Assembly: GCF_003854965.1 (NCBI RefSeq)
Contig: NZ_RQPI01000003.1
Coordinates: 1 to 64,000 of the forward strand
Direction of reading: 5' to 3'
Source: Paenibacillus rhizophilus
GTDB taxonomy: Bacteria; Bacillota; Bacilli; Paenibacillales; Paenibacillaceae
DNA: 64,000 nt
Shown here: in pieces, positions 38,155 through 46,866 of the stretch
How the letters are laid out: every line of letters begins with the position of its first letter
Numbering within the stretch: position 1 is the stretch's first letter
Position numbers and translations under genes: made by a program
Notes under the pieces: model-generated
The model's input: only the letters and a program-made list of their open reading frames with translations
What the model was told of the DNA's origin: nothing
Database searches by the model: none

Positions 38155-39090
38155 ATGAATCCGCTGCCTGTTCAAAGTGCTGTTAATATAAGGCCCCATT
38201 TACAAGTCAGACACTGGAGCCGGAAAGCGAAACGTTTTGCGGTGGTGCTCTCCTTCTTGGCTCCCTCCTTACTTTTATACGGACTATTTATGCTCTACCC
38301 GATGTTCGATGCGGTCCGGCTTAGTTTATTCGATTGGGACGGAGCTTCCCCGACCATGTCTTTTATCGGCTTGGACAACTATATGAACTTATTGAAAGAT
38401 GATGTATTCTTGCAATCTTTGTTCCATAACCTTGTATGGGTCGTCATCAGCCTCACCCTTGTGGTCATTCCTACACTCGTGCTTGCGGTCCTGATCAGCA
38501 AAGTAAAAAAAGGGAGATTGTTCTTTCGTGCCGGGTTCTACCTTCCTTCCGTCATTTCATTGGCTGTGGTGGGGGTGCTCTGGGCCAAGATTTACGATCC
38601 CCTGATGGGTCCGATCAACGTCACGTTACAGAAAGCGGGCCTCGGAACTCTGGCGCATAACTGGTTGGGAGAACAATGGACGGTGCTGCCTGCCTTGGTG
38701 ATCGTCGGAACCTGGGCGTTTTACGGGTCTTTCCTGATCTTGTACCTGGCAGGGCTGCAGAACATTGATCCTTCCTTGTACGAGGCGGCCGAGATCGACG
38801 GGGCAGGACCGGTCTGTAAGTTTTTCAGCATTACCATCCCAAGCCTGCGTTACACCATGAATGTAGTCATAAGTATGGTTATCATATACGCCTTTAAAGG
38901 TTTTGCCCTCATCTGGATTATGACCCAAGGCGGACCGTTTTATAAAAGTGAAGTGGTCTCCACGTACATTTACAAATCAGCTTTTGGCATGAATAAAGTG
39001 AGCTACGCGACAGCAGGCGGCGTACTGTTGGCCGTTATTGTCATCACGCTGACCATCTTGTTCAATCAATGGCGGGAAAGGCGGGAATAG
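38155..39090 (+). CDS. Carbohydrate ABC transporter permease, MalF-like
   Basis: A 311-residue permease with six helices. A polar N-terminal arm of about 25 residues precedes FAVVLSFLAPSLLLYGLFMLYPM. The EAA-like loop is SLYEAAEIDGAGPVCKFFSITIP. The start is ATG 38155 behind AGGAAGTGA; a GTG at 38143 lies on that site. Sixteen bases separate it from the binding-protein gene. It pairs with the next permease. Confidence 0.92.
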   Translation: MNPLPVQSAVNIRPHLQVRHWSRKAKRFAVVLSFLAPSLLLYGLFMLYPMFDAVRLSLFDWDGASPTMSFIGLDNYMNLLKDDVFLQSLFHNLVWVVISLTLVVIPTLVLAVLISKVKKGRLFFRAGFYLPSVISLAVVGVLWAKIYDPLMGPINVTLQKAGLGTLAHNWLGEQWTVLPALVIVGTWAFYGSFLILYLAGLQNIDPSLYEAAEIDGAGPVCKFFSITIPSLRYTMNVVISMVIIYAFKGFALIWIMTQGGPFYKSEVVSTYIYKSAFGMNKVSYATAGGVLLAVIVITLTILFNQWRERRE

Positions 39091-39093
39091 TGT

Positions 39094-39927
39094 ATGAGAC
39101 TGCTGAGTGCCGGAGGGAAATCACAGGTATTATTGCTGGTATTCTTGACGATTTCGCTTATGTTTATCATCATGCCAATCCTTTGGGTAGTTCTGGGAAG
39201 CTTCAAGACCACTTTCGAAATTGCCAATCATCCGTTTTCTCTTCCATCCTCCTGGAAATTCGATAACCTGAGAGAAGCGTGGGAGCTGGGGAATTTCAAA
39301 ACCTATTTTATCAACAGCGCGTTTATCACCGGCATCGGAATGCTAATTGTAGTCCTTACTGCATGTCCGGCAGGATATGCCTTCGCGCAGATGTCATTCC
39401 CGGGAAATAAGCTTCTATTATATTTATTCATTTTTGGATGGTCGCTGCCGGTTCAAGCGATTATCATTCCGGTCTTCTTCCAATTGAAATCCTTGGGCCT
39501 CGTCAATACACTGACGGGCATCACCCTTGTCTCGGTCGGGATGGCGCTTCCCTTCTCGGTCTTTCTGATGCGCAACACGTTCAAGGACGTGCCGAAAGAG
39601 CTGCGTGAATCCGCCTATGTTGATGGAGCGGGAGAGTGGAGAGCTTTCCTGTACATCATGCTGCCGATGGCCAAGCCCGGCATTGTGGCATTAATGGTAT
39701 TCACCTTTATGAATATTTGGAACGACTTTTTGCTGCCTTTGGTCCTTCTGATTTCCGAGGACAAGTATACGATTCCGCTCGGGCTGCTTTCTTTCCAGGG
39801 AAACAACGGCGCCAACTACGGACTTATTTTCGGCGGCACTCTGATCAGCATGATCCCCAGTATTATTGTTTACCTGATTTTTCAGCGGCAGTTTGTGGAA
39901 GGCATGTCGGCCGGGTCGAATAAATAA
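39094..39927 (+). CDS. Carbohydrate ABC transporter permease, MalG-like
   Basis: A 277-residue permease with the MalG layout: VLLLVFLTISLMFIIMPILWVV as first helix, then a FEIANHPFSLPSSWKFDNL segment, EAA-like loop ELRESAYVDGAGEWRAFLYIMLP and terminal FVEGMSAGSNK. It begins four bases after the preceding permease stop. No ATPase is encoded in the operon; an MsmX-type shared ATPase is expected. Confidence 0.92.
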   Translation: MRLLSAGGKSQVLLLVFLTISLMFIIMPILWVVLGSFKTTFEIANHPFSLPSSWKFDNLREAWELGNFKTYFINSAFITGIGMLIVVLTACPAGYAFAQMSFPGNKLLLYLFIFGWSLPVQAIIIPVFFQLKSLGLVNTLTGITLVSVGMALPFSVFLMRNTFKDVPKELRESAYVDGAGEWRAFLYIMLPMAKPGIVALMVFTFMNIWNDFLLPLVLLISEDKYTIPLGLLSFQGNNGANYGLIFGGTLISMIPSIIVYLIFQRQFVEGMSAGSNK

Positions 39928-39974
39928 TCAACCGAAGGACAAGCACATGAAATGGATAAAAGGAGAGAATGTAC

Positions 39975-40331
39975 ATGGCAACGATAACCGATTTGAACAA
40001 AGAACAGTTTCCTTTTCCGCAGAATTGGGGAGGAATCCAGTGGCTGTACGGACAGGAGATCGACCCCGAGGCGGAAATGACCTTCGGCATGGTGTATATC
40101 AACGCGGGAGAATGCAATCCAAGACATATCCATCCCAACTGCGAGGAAGTGATCTTTGTGCTTTCGGGTGAATGCGACCATACGCTCGGGGACGAGGTAT
40201 TTCACCTGAAGCCGGGCATGCTGCTGCGTATTCCGCGGGGTGTGCCCCATAACGCGACAGTGACTAGCTGGGAGCCGTGCCGTATGATCATTGCTTACTC
40301 GGCGGGTGACCGTCAGACCATCGGCGAATAA
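39975..40331 (+). CDS. Cupin-domain protein
   Basis: 118 residues forming a single small cupin barrel. Metal-binding cupin motifs are visible: the first (CNPRHIHPNCEEVIFVLSG) supplies HxH and Glu, the second (LRIPRGVPHNATVTS) the last His. Such proteins bind sugars, act as isomerases or sense ligands. Translation starts at the second ATG (39975), nine bases after AGGAG. Lying between importer genes and a Gfo/Idh/MocA oxidoreductase, it probably acts on the imported sugar or an oxidised intermediate. The exact reaction is not inferable. Confidence 0.85.
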   Translation: MATITDLNKEQFPFPQNWGGIQWLYGQEIDPEAEMTFGMVYINAGECNPRHIHPNCEEVIFVLSGECDHTLGDEVFHLKPGMLLRIPRGVPHNATVTSWEPCRMIIAYSAGDRQTIGE

Positions 40332-40384
40332 TCGCTTCACTTTATCAACTTCATATACAACATTGAACAGGAGGCCTGACCGTA

Positions 40385-41467
40385 ATGAGCCCAATTAAAT
40401 TCAACTATGAGTACGACCGCAAAATCAAGGCCGGCTTTATCGGGTGCGGCGCCCATGCGTTTCGCAACGTGTATCCTACGTTTGACTATGCCCCGGTTGA
40501 TCTGGTGGCAGTCTGCGACTTGAATGCGGAACGTGCTGAAATCTTTCGCAAGCGATTTGGAGCGGAGAACATATACACCGACTACAAGGAAATGATCAAG
40601 CAGGAGAAACTGGATGCCGTCTTCGTCGTGCTTAACTTCGATAAAGAAGGACGTCCGATGTACCCCCGTATCGTTCCCGATTTGTTAGAGGCGGGACTGC
40701 CGGTGTGGATGGAAAAGCCTGCAGCTTATACCGCTGATGAAGTGGAACGGATGCTGGAAGTAGAGGAGCGATCCGGACAATTCGTACTGGTAGCCAACAA
40801 GCGTTACTTCTACCCGACGTTTGAAAAGGCCAAGCAAATCATTGGTCTGGAGGGGTTTGGCCAACCGGTTTCGATTAACGGCCGCTATCCGCTCACGCTC
40901 AGTCCCTACCAAGAGGATATAGCTACCCGAACGGGCTTGCATTGGTTCCAGGATATCTGCCATCCGATGTCGGGCATTCACTATCTCATGGGCGAAGTCA
41001 AAGAAATGTGCTTTATTGAGCATCAGCCCAGTGGAAACGTACAGGCCTTGCTGCAGTTCAAATCCGGCGGGATCGGAAATCTTCAGCTGGCCTCGACGCA
41101 AGCGCCGACCAGTCCGCTGGAGCGCTTCGAAGTGATCGGCAGCAATCAGAATGTGGTGATAGATAACGGTATGCGCCTGATTTATTATAAGGGGTCAAAA
41201 GGAAGCGGCGAATATGGCAAGGCGCCGGTGTATATCGGCGATGATCCGGCAGACGGGCCTGTATTATGGGAACCCGAGTTTTCGCTCGGCCAAGTGTATA
41301 ACAAAAATCTCTTCCTGCAGGGAATGGTCCAAAGCGTCAGTTACTTTGCCAATGCCGTATTGGAAGGCAAAAAAATAGAACGCTCCACGCTGAGAGATTC
41401 GCTTCATCTTACCAAGATTTTCGACGCTTTCAAACAGCGTTCCGGCAAATGGATCACCATTGACTAA
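40385..41467 (+). CDS. Gfo/Idh/MocA-family oxidoreductase
   Basis: A 360-residue NAD(P)-dependent dehydrogenase of sugars or polyols. The Rossmann motif is KAGFIGCGAHAFRNVYPTF near residue 13, followed by AVCDLNAERAEIF. The family EKP motif is WMEKPAAYT near residue 103, and the C-terminal substrate domain includes the likely catalytic region HWFQDICHPMSGIHYL, with His as proton relay. AGGAGG precedes the ATG. With a downstream isomerase/epimerase it resembles inositol- or keto-sugar pathways; the substrate is unassigned. Confidence 0.92.
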   Translation: MSPIKFNYEYDRKIKAGFIGCGAHAFRNVYPTFDYAPVDLVAVCDLNAERAEIFRKRFGAENIYTDYKEMIKQEKLDAVFVVLNFDKEGRPMYPRIVPDLLEAGLPVWMEKPAAYTADEVERMLEVEERSGQFVLVANKRYFYPTFEKAKQIIGLEGFGQPVSINGRYPLTLSPYQEDIATRTGLHWFQDICHPMSGIHYLMGEVKEMCFIEHQPSGNVQALLQFKSGGIGNLQLASTQAPTSPLERFEVIGSNQNVVIDNGMRLIYYKGSKGSGEYGKAPVYIGDDPADGPVLWEPEFSLGQVYNKNLFLQGMVQSVSYFANAVLEGKKIERSTLRDSLHLTKIFDAFKQRSGKWITID

Positions 41468-41498
41468 GACTACTACCTGAAGGGATGAGGAACACTTG

Positions 41499-42398
41499 AT
41501 GAAATTTAGCGTGTTTACCGATATGCTGGGGTTTGAAACCTTTTCGGATGCTCTAAAGGCCGCGGCGGAGCTTGGCTTTTCCTCCATTGATTTGCGGGCG
41601 AAGCTGGATGGCGACACGATTGACACAATTTCGCTGGAGAAGGCAAAAGAGCTGAAAACACAGATCGATCAGCACGGCCTGCAAGTCAGCAGTGTCAGTT
41701 CATGGGCGGTTAACTCCTGCGCCTTTTCCGGACCTCCGAAGTATGACAGTCACGATGAAGGACATCATCGGCAGATGACGGAGGTGCTGGATCGGCTGTT
41801 TGATTTGGCCGACATCTTTGATGCGCCGCATGTACGCGTCTATTCTCTGCATCGCCCGGAAGGATTTGACCAGTGGACGGATGAGCAAAAAGAAGCGGAG
41901 TACCGCTATAATGCGTCCATTATGCGCCGGCACGCCGAACATGCGGAGCGGCGGGGGAAAATGCTGCTGGTGGAAAACGAGCCTCCTACCATGTCATGTA
42001 ACGCAAAGGAGCTAGGCCTGTTAATTCGCTACGCGGACCATCCTGGGCTCAAAATTAACTGGGATATATTAAACGGCTGGCGCGCAGGGGAGTACCCGAC
42101 GGAAGAAGCGTACGAGCATGTCAAAGAATACGTATGGCAGACCCATATCAAAGGGGCATACCGTAAGGCGGATTCGGCAACAGATGACAATCCGTTTGGC
42201 GAGTTCGGGAATTTTGCCATTCCCGGACAGGACGATTACGATCACAAACCGGTCATGTCGGCCATCGCCAAGCATGACCCGCAGGCCGTAATGACCATCG
42301 ACCCCCATTATCCGTCGCTGGACGAAAAGGACAAGCTGGGGGAAGTGGAAGTCATGCGCCGGAGCAAGCGTTTTTTCGAATCCATTACGGCGGATTGA
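41499..42398 (+). CDS. Sugar phosphate isomerase/epimerase, xylose-isomerase-like TIM barrel
   Basis: A 299-residue AP-endonuclease-2/IolE-type TIM barrel. Metal-ligand positions are suggested by LLVENEP (Glu), LKINWDILNGWRAGE (Asp), VWQTHIKG (His) and the Glu/Asp-rich end. Typical roles are epimerising keto-sugars or dehydrating inosose. A TTG immediately upstream is in frame, but the ATG at 41499 is better spaced from GATGAGG. Last gene of the operon; a terminator follows at 42434. Confidence 0.9.
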   Translation: MKFSVFTDMLGFETFSDALKAAAELGFSSIDLRAKLDGDTIDTISLEKAKELKTQIDQHGLQVSSVSSWAVNSCAFSGPPKYDSHDEGHHRQMTEVLDRLFDLADIFDAPHVRVYSLHRPEGFDQWTDEQKEAEYRYNASIMRRHAEHAERRGKMLLVENEPPTMSCNAKELGLLIRYADHPGLKINWDILNGWRAGEYPTEEAYEHVKEYVWQTHIKGAYRKADSATDDNPFGEFGNFAIPGQDDYDHKPVMSAIAKHDPQAVMTIDPHYPSLDEKDKLGEVEVMRRSKRFFESITAD

Positions 42399-42433
42399 TC
42401 GAATGAATGGAGCCAATATCAATAATAGTAGCT

Positions 42434-42462
42434 TGCCCCTCCGCTGTAGCGGAGGGGCATTT
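42434..42462 (+). terminator. Terminator of sugar/polyol operon
   Basis: TGCCCCTCCGCT and AGCGGAGGGGCA form a near-perfect 12-base stem with a two-base loop, followed by TTTCG. It lies 36 bases after the isomerase stop. Confidence 0.8.
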
Positions 42463-42496
42463 CGTATAAAAGGGATTGGTCGGAAGCCATATAAGT

Positions 42497-42534
42497 AAAA
42501 AAAGCCAACCCCACCCGACGTGGAATTTGGCTTC
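42497..42534 (-). terminator. Terminator of the unknown two-gene operon
   Basis: Read on the minus strand, AAGCCAA pairs with TTGGCTT, with an inner CCAC/GTGG stem, and is followed by a run of Ts. It lies just after the stop of the 115-residue gene. Confidence 0.8.
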
Positions 42535-42542
42535 TATCTAAT

Positions 42543-42890
42543 TTATACCATGTTGACCATCAAATCCCCGTGGGGGTCTGCAAAGCTAATGGAGAAACTC
42601 CTTTTATAGAAGGCCCTAACCACGTTATGCAAATGCCACCACCACTCGTCTTCTGGCTTATTGCTATTCTGAAAGTCATGAATGAGCTTCAGTTTATCGT
42701 AGAATCCCTTGGCGTTAGACAGGAGGATCAAATCATATCGATTCACCTCCAGCTTCTCTTCGTCGGTCAATTCTCGGAAATACGAATGGATCTTGCTCCG
42801 CAGCCGGAGCATCTCGACCATTTCAAAGGGGCTGGCATCCAAGTCTTTCACATCCATCCCATAATGGTCAATATCATTTTGCCTAGACAT
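42543..42890 (-). CDS. Uncharacterised 115-residue protein, second of a coupled pair
   Basis: I do not recognise the family. It is acidic and mostly helical (SPFEMVEMLRLRSKIHSYFREL, EEKLEVNRYDLILLSNAKGF), with a Trp-rich stretch, EDEWWWHLHNVVRAF, and no signal or membrane segment. The start has an excellent AGGAGGTG. The gene overlaps the upstream 129-residue gene by eight bases, and a terminator follows. Size and overlap are compatible with an antitoxin or immunity partner, but nothing proves it. Confidence 0.75.
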   Translation of the reverse strand: MSRQNDIDHYGMDVKDLDASPFEMVEMLRLRSKIHSYFRELTDEEKLEVNRYDLILLSNAKGFYDKLKLIHDFQNSNKPEDEWWWHLHNVVRAFYKRSFSISFADPHGDLMVNMV

Positions 42891-43272
42891 ATCGGAGCAC
42901 CTCCTTGATTGTTCCTAATAATTGATAGCCGTCTTCCGGGGCCAAATAGTCGGAGTAGGAATCCGGCGGAAATGCTGTCTCCATTACTCCATTCTCTCCA
43001 ATGATAGCGATCCAATAACCCCCGTCACCGAACACATAATAGTCCTGATCAAAGCCCTGCAGGTGATACACATAGGCTTCATGCTCATCTGACGTACATA
43101 GATTTCGAATCAAGCTGTTATAGTTGTCCAACGTAAAGTCATCCGGAAGATGACCCTTACGTTTTCGCCGCTTCAAGTGATGCTGATCTGAACCTGGCTT
43201 CCATATGGGCTCATTCTGCTTCATCAAGGCTACAAGCTCCGCGGCCTTCTTCTTTTTATCAACCAAGTTCAT
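42883..43272 (-). CDS. Uncharacterised 129-residue protein, first of a coupled pair
   Basis: Family not recognised. A basic N-terminal third (DKKKKAAELVALMKQN, HHLKRRKRKGH) leads to an alpha/beta C-terminal half with alternating aromatic strands (YVYHLQGFDQDYYVFGDGGYW, then IAIIGENGVMETAFPPDSY). The layout vaguely recalls small RelE/colicin-fold RNases; this is speculation. I prefer the ATG at 43272 over one at 43284 because of AGGATGA upstream. The overlap with the next gene indicates one transcript. Confidence 0.7.
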   Translation of the reverse strand: MNLVDKKKKAAELVALMKQNEPIWKPGSDQHHLKRRKRKGHLPDDFTLDNYNSLIRNLCTSDEHEAYVYHLQGFDQDYYVFGDGGYWIAIIGENGVMETAFPPDSYSDYLAPEDGYQLLGTIKEVLRYV

Positions 43273-43408
43273 AATAAGCGTCATCCTGTTAAGGGGAATA
43301 GATTATCTCCATTATATCATCGGAGAGAACTCACGCCTATTATGAATCCAAGAATGCCATGCGGCTCAACTACACTTTTTGGTGTTATCATATTATGCTG
43401 CCGCAACA

Positions 43409-44089
43409 CTAAGCTTTGCAGGTCAGCACCCGTGCGGTTAAACCGGCCCCCGGCCCCAGATGAATCGACCGGTCGCTGATCGCCTCTACATCCTGCCGGT
43501 CATGGGTGACGAACAGGCAGGTCATCTGCGCTTTCTTCAAAATCGTCCGTAGTTCGGAACGGATCGCGTCCTTTAATCCCGCATCCAGGTTGCTGAAGGG
43601 CTCATCCATCAGCAGAACTTCCGGCTTCTGCGCCAGCGCCCGGGCCAGCGCGACCCTCTGCTGCTGTCCGCCGCTCAGCTCATGCGGATAACGATCCTTG
43701 AATTCGCCGAGCTGGACAAGCTCAAGCATATCTTCCAGCCGTTTGGCCCGTTCTTTGCGGGGGAGACGGTGCAGGGCGAACTCGATATTTTTGCGGACGG
43801 TCATATGAGGGAACAGGGCGTAATCCTGAAACACCATGCCGATACCCCGCCGCTCCGGCTGGATGTAGCAGCCTTCATTTACAACGGGAGCCCCGTTGAT
43901 CCGAATCTCCCCGCCCGAAGGAATCTCCAGACCCGCGATCAGCCGCAGCAGCGTGCTTTTTCCGTTGCCGCTTGCGCCTACGATCCCAACGATATCCCCT
44001 TTTTCAATGGAACAGGAGAACCGGTCGATCACCGGGGACTTGCCCCGCTCATAAGAGAAGGATAGATTTCGGATGTCTACGATACTCAT
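43409..44089 (-). CDS. fbpC: Ferric iron ABC transporter ATP-binding protein
   Basis: A 226-residue ATPase. Walker A is GASGNGKST near residue 40, signature LSGGQQQR, Walker B VLLMDEPFSNLD, H-loop FVTHD. It is shorter than classic FbpC (about 350) because the C-terminal regulatory domain is absent. The start at 44089 follows AGGAGGTG and overlaps the permease stop by four bases. Third gene of a Fur-boxed iron importer operon. Confidence 0.88.
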   Translation of the reverse strand: MSIVDIRNLSFSYERGKSPVIDRFSCSIEKGDIVGIVGASGNGKSTLLRLIAGLEIPSGGEIRINGAPVVNEGCYIQPERRGIGMVFQDYALFPHMTVRKNIEFALHRLPRKERAKRLEDMLELVQLGEFKDRYPHELSGGQQQRVALARALAQKPEVLLMDEPFSNLDAGLKDAIRSELRTILKKAQMTCLFVTHDRQDVEAISDRSIHLGPGAGLTARVLTCKA

Positions 44090-45735
44090 TGCTCCCACCT
44101 CCTGTCTAAATAATGAATGACATAAACCGAGATCAAGCTGATGCCAATAATAAGCAAAGAGGGAATGGCCGCCTCGAAAATCTGTTCATCGCTCGCATAC
44201 CGGTAAGCTTTTGTAGCCAAAGTCTCGAAATTGAAGGGCCTGAGGATTAAAGCCAGCGGCAGCTCCTTGCAGATTTCCACAAAAGTCAGGAGGCATCCGC
44301 TCATCACCGCTCCCTTAATCAAAGGCAGATCCACCTTGAAAAAGGTTGCGGTCATTCCGTGCCCCAGCATTCGGGACGCTTCCGTATATTTCCGGCCCAT
44401 TTTTTCAAAACCGACTTCCACGGCGTTATACCCGGTAGCCATAAACCGGATCACGTACCCCGCGATCAGCATCGCGAGAGTCAGACTGATCACCAGAGGC
44501 GTTCCCCCGAGCGTGAACTGATGATGGAAGGCCGCCCAGACTTTATCCAGCTTCAAAAAAACAACCAGCACACCGATGGCGATAATGGCCCCGGGCATCG
44601 AATATCCGGCGGTTATCGCCTTTGAGAGCACAAATGAAGCTGTGGAACGTGTCCGGTTGGACGCGGCGGCAATCAGCGAAAAAATCATGATGATCAAGGT
44701 GGAGACGACAGCCACGATCAAGGTTTGATAGATCAGCCGGAACAACCCTGCGTTCCACATGCTGTCAAACGTCCAGCCCGCCCATACGATTAATTGCATA
44801 AGCGGGAACAAAAAGGCCGCGCACCAGACGATCATGCAGAACAGGCCAGCAGCCCACCCGCGAATTCCCGTTAAGCGCCTCGGCACAAGCGGCCTCGACT
44901 TACTCGTCGTCGAGCTGTAAGCACGCCGTTTGCGCAGCAGCATTTCGACCAGGAACAAGCCGATGACAATCATCATGAGCCAGGCGGCAAGGCGCATCGC
45001 CGAATCGGCATCATACATCCCGAACCAGGTCTGGAAGATCGCCGTCGAGACGGTCTGTATGCCAAAATAGCTCGTGACCCCGTAATCGCTCAGCACCTCA
45101 AATATGACCAGGCTGACGCTTCCCGCAATAGCCGGCCGGGATAAAGGAAGCGTAATCCTCAGGAATATGGACAAGCCATTTCTTCCCAGCAGCCGGGCGT
45201 TCTCAATATAAGAAGCGCTCTGTTTTTCCAGAAACGATTTGGTAATCAGATATACATAAGGAAACAAAAACAAGGTGAATACCAGGACCGCGCCCCGCAT
45301 GGAGGAGACGGTAACAAGCTCCTGATTGGGAACAATTCCGAACCGGTTCCGGAGCGTGGTCTGGACAACGCCGGTATAGCTGAACATCGTGCTGTATGTA
45401 AAAGCGGCGATGTATGGAGGAATGGCCAGAGGAAGAATCAGCGCCCATCTGAAGAACCGTTTTCCCGGAAAATCAAAGACCGCCGTAAGCCAGGCCAACG
45501 TCACCCCGAGCAATGTCGTTAGCACGGCAACCGTCAGCGTCAGCTGAATCGTCTGGGCGATATAATCTTTTACGAGATACTGCCTGATTTGAACCCAGTT
45601 GTTATTTGGGGGATCAAAGATCGAGAGCAGTACAAAAAGAATGGGCAGCATAATAACTGCCGCCCCTGCCAAGCTTACGATTCGCCAACCGCTAAGGCGT
45701 CTTTTTATGTGTACCTTAACTGTGTTTAAATGCAT
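44086..45735 (-). CDS. fbpB: Ferric iron ABC transporter permease
   Basis: A 549-residue permease of the FbpB/SfuB type: two homologous halves with about 12 helices in all, each with an EAA-like loop (ASYIENARLLGRNGLSIFLRITLP and KYTEASRMLGHGMTATFFKVDLP). The double-length design is characteristic of ferric-ion importers. It lies three bases after the binding-protein gene and overlaps the ATPase gene, so the three are translated from one message. Import is across the cytoplasmic membrane. Confidence 0.92.
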   Translation of the reverse strand: MHLNTVKVHIKRRLSGWRIVSLAGAAVIMLPILFVLLSIFDPPNNNWVQIRQYLVKDYIAQTIQLTLTVAVLTTLLGVTLAWLTAVFDFPGKRFFRWALILPLAIPPYIAAFTYSTMFSYTGVVQTTLRNRFGIVPNQELVTVSSMRGAVLVFTLFLFPYVYLITKSFLEKQSASYIENARLLGRNGLSIFLRITLPLSRPAIAGSVSLVIFEVLSDYGVTSYFGIQTVSTAIFQTWFGMYDADSAMRLAAWLMMIVIGLFLVEMLLRKRRAYSSTTSKSRPLVPRRLTGIRGWAAGLFCMIVWCAAFLFPLMQLIVWAGWTFDSMWNAGLFRLIYQTLIVAVVSTLIIMIFSLIAAASNRTRSTASFVLSKAITAGYSMPGAIIAIGVLVVFLKLDKVWAAFHHQFTLGGTPLVISLTLAMLIAGYVIRFMATGYNAVEVGFEKMGRKYTEASRMLGHGMTATFFKVDLPLIKGAVMSGCLLTFVEICKELPLALILRPFNFETLATKAYRYASDEQIFEAAIPSLLIIGISLISVYVIHYLDRRWEQ

Positions 45736-45738
45736 ATG

Positions 45739-46830
45739 TTATTTCCAGCCTGTTTTATTGATGATTTCAATCGCTTTGGCATTGTGAACGCCCAGTGTGT
45801 TGAAATCGATTTGCTGCGTTTTAAATGTTCCCCAGGATTTGAGCAGCTCGGGCAGCTCGGCTTTGGCATTGACCGGGAACTCGTAGTTTTCATTGGTAAC
45901 CATCGTCTGCGCTTCGGTGCCGGTCAGGAATTCAATCAGCTTGACGGCGTTATCCTTGTTCTTGCTGTACTTGGTTACGCCCGCGCCGCTGATATTTACA
46001 TGCGTGCCTGTCGTTTCCTGATTCGGGAAGAAGACGCCGATGCTTTGTCCGACCTTCACTTCTTCCGGATCATCCGAATTGATCAGCAGGCCCACGTAGT
46101 ACGTATTCATCAGCGCTACATCGCCTACACCGGCAACAATTGCCTTGGCCTGGTCACGGTCGTTTCCTTCCGGAGTGCGGGCCAGATTGGCTACCAATCC
46201 TTTGGACCATTCTTCCGCTTTCTCTTCGCCATTCAATTCAATGAAGGAGGACAGCAGGGACTGGTTGTACAAGCTGGAGGACGGACGGACAAGCACTTTA
46301 CCTTTCCAGGCCGGGCTGGTGAGGTCCTCATAGGTAGAGAGCCGCTCCGGTTTTACACGATCCTTGGAGTAGACGATTACACGGGCGCGTGTGGAGAGTC
46401 CGATCCACTGATTCTCAGGATCGCGAAGCTCTTTTGGAACATTCTGGTCGATCGTTTCCGAAGTGGCCGGCTGAAGCAGTCCGGCCTGCTTGGCATTGTT
46501 CAACACGCCGCCGTCTACCGTAAGGAACAGATCGGCCTGTGTGCTTTCGCCTTCACGCTTCATGCGCTCAATCAGTTCCTCCGCCTTGCCGTCAATCACG
46601 TTTACTTTGATGCCGGTCTCTTCCGTGAATTTCTTATACAGCAGTGCGTCCACATCATAGCTGCGGGCGGAATAAATATTGACGACTTGCTCCACTGCCT
46701 GTGCGCTCGGCTTTGTCTTTTCTGTATTACCCGCACCGGCTTCACTCGCCTTATCCGCTCCGCATCCGGCCAACAGACCGGCAGCTATTACTCCCGTAAG
46801 CAGCGGAGCAAAGATTTTACGTTTCAACAT
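45739..46830 (-). CDS. fbpA: Ferric iron-binding lipoprotein of ABC importer
   Basis: 363 residues. Signal peptide with lipobox LAGC (LLTGVIAAGLLAGC), then a FbpA/FutA-type fold (VVNIYSARSYDVDALLYKKF). The tandem tyrosines in ALMNTYYVGLL near the C-terminal lobe are the usual Fe(III) ligands, and YNQSLLSSF is also conserved. The start at 46830 follows AGGGGG by nine bases; a longer reading crosses the Fur box. First gene of the iron operon. Confidence 0.93.
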   Translation of the reverse strand: MLKRKIFAPLLTGVIAAGLLAGCGADKASEAGAGNTEKTKPSAQAVEQVVNIYSARSYDVDALLYKKFTEETGIKVNVIDGKAEELIERMKREGESTQADLFLTVDGGVLNNAKQAGLLQPATSETIDQNVPKELRDPENQWIGLSTRARVIVYSKDRVKPERLSTYEDLTSPAWKGKVLVRPSSSLYNQSLLSSFIELNGEEKAEEWSKGLVANLARTPEGNDRDQAKAIVAGVGDVALMNTYYVGLLINSDDPEEVKVGQSIGVFFPNQETTGTHVNISGAGVTKYSKNKDNAVKLIEFLTGTEAQTMVTNENYEFPVNAKAELPELLKSWGTFKTQQIDFNTLGVHNAKAIEIINKTGWK

Positions 46831-46847
46831 TTCAAACATCCCCCTAA

Positions 46848-46866
46848 GATAATGATTATTATTCTC
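46848..46866 (-). promoter_or_regulatory. Fur box upstream of iron importer
   Basis: On the minus strand GAGAATAATAATCATTATC matches the 19-base Fur consensus GATAATGATAATCATTATC at 17 positions. It lies 18 bases before the fbpA start, so iron-replete Fur should repress the operon. Confidence 0.88.
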
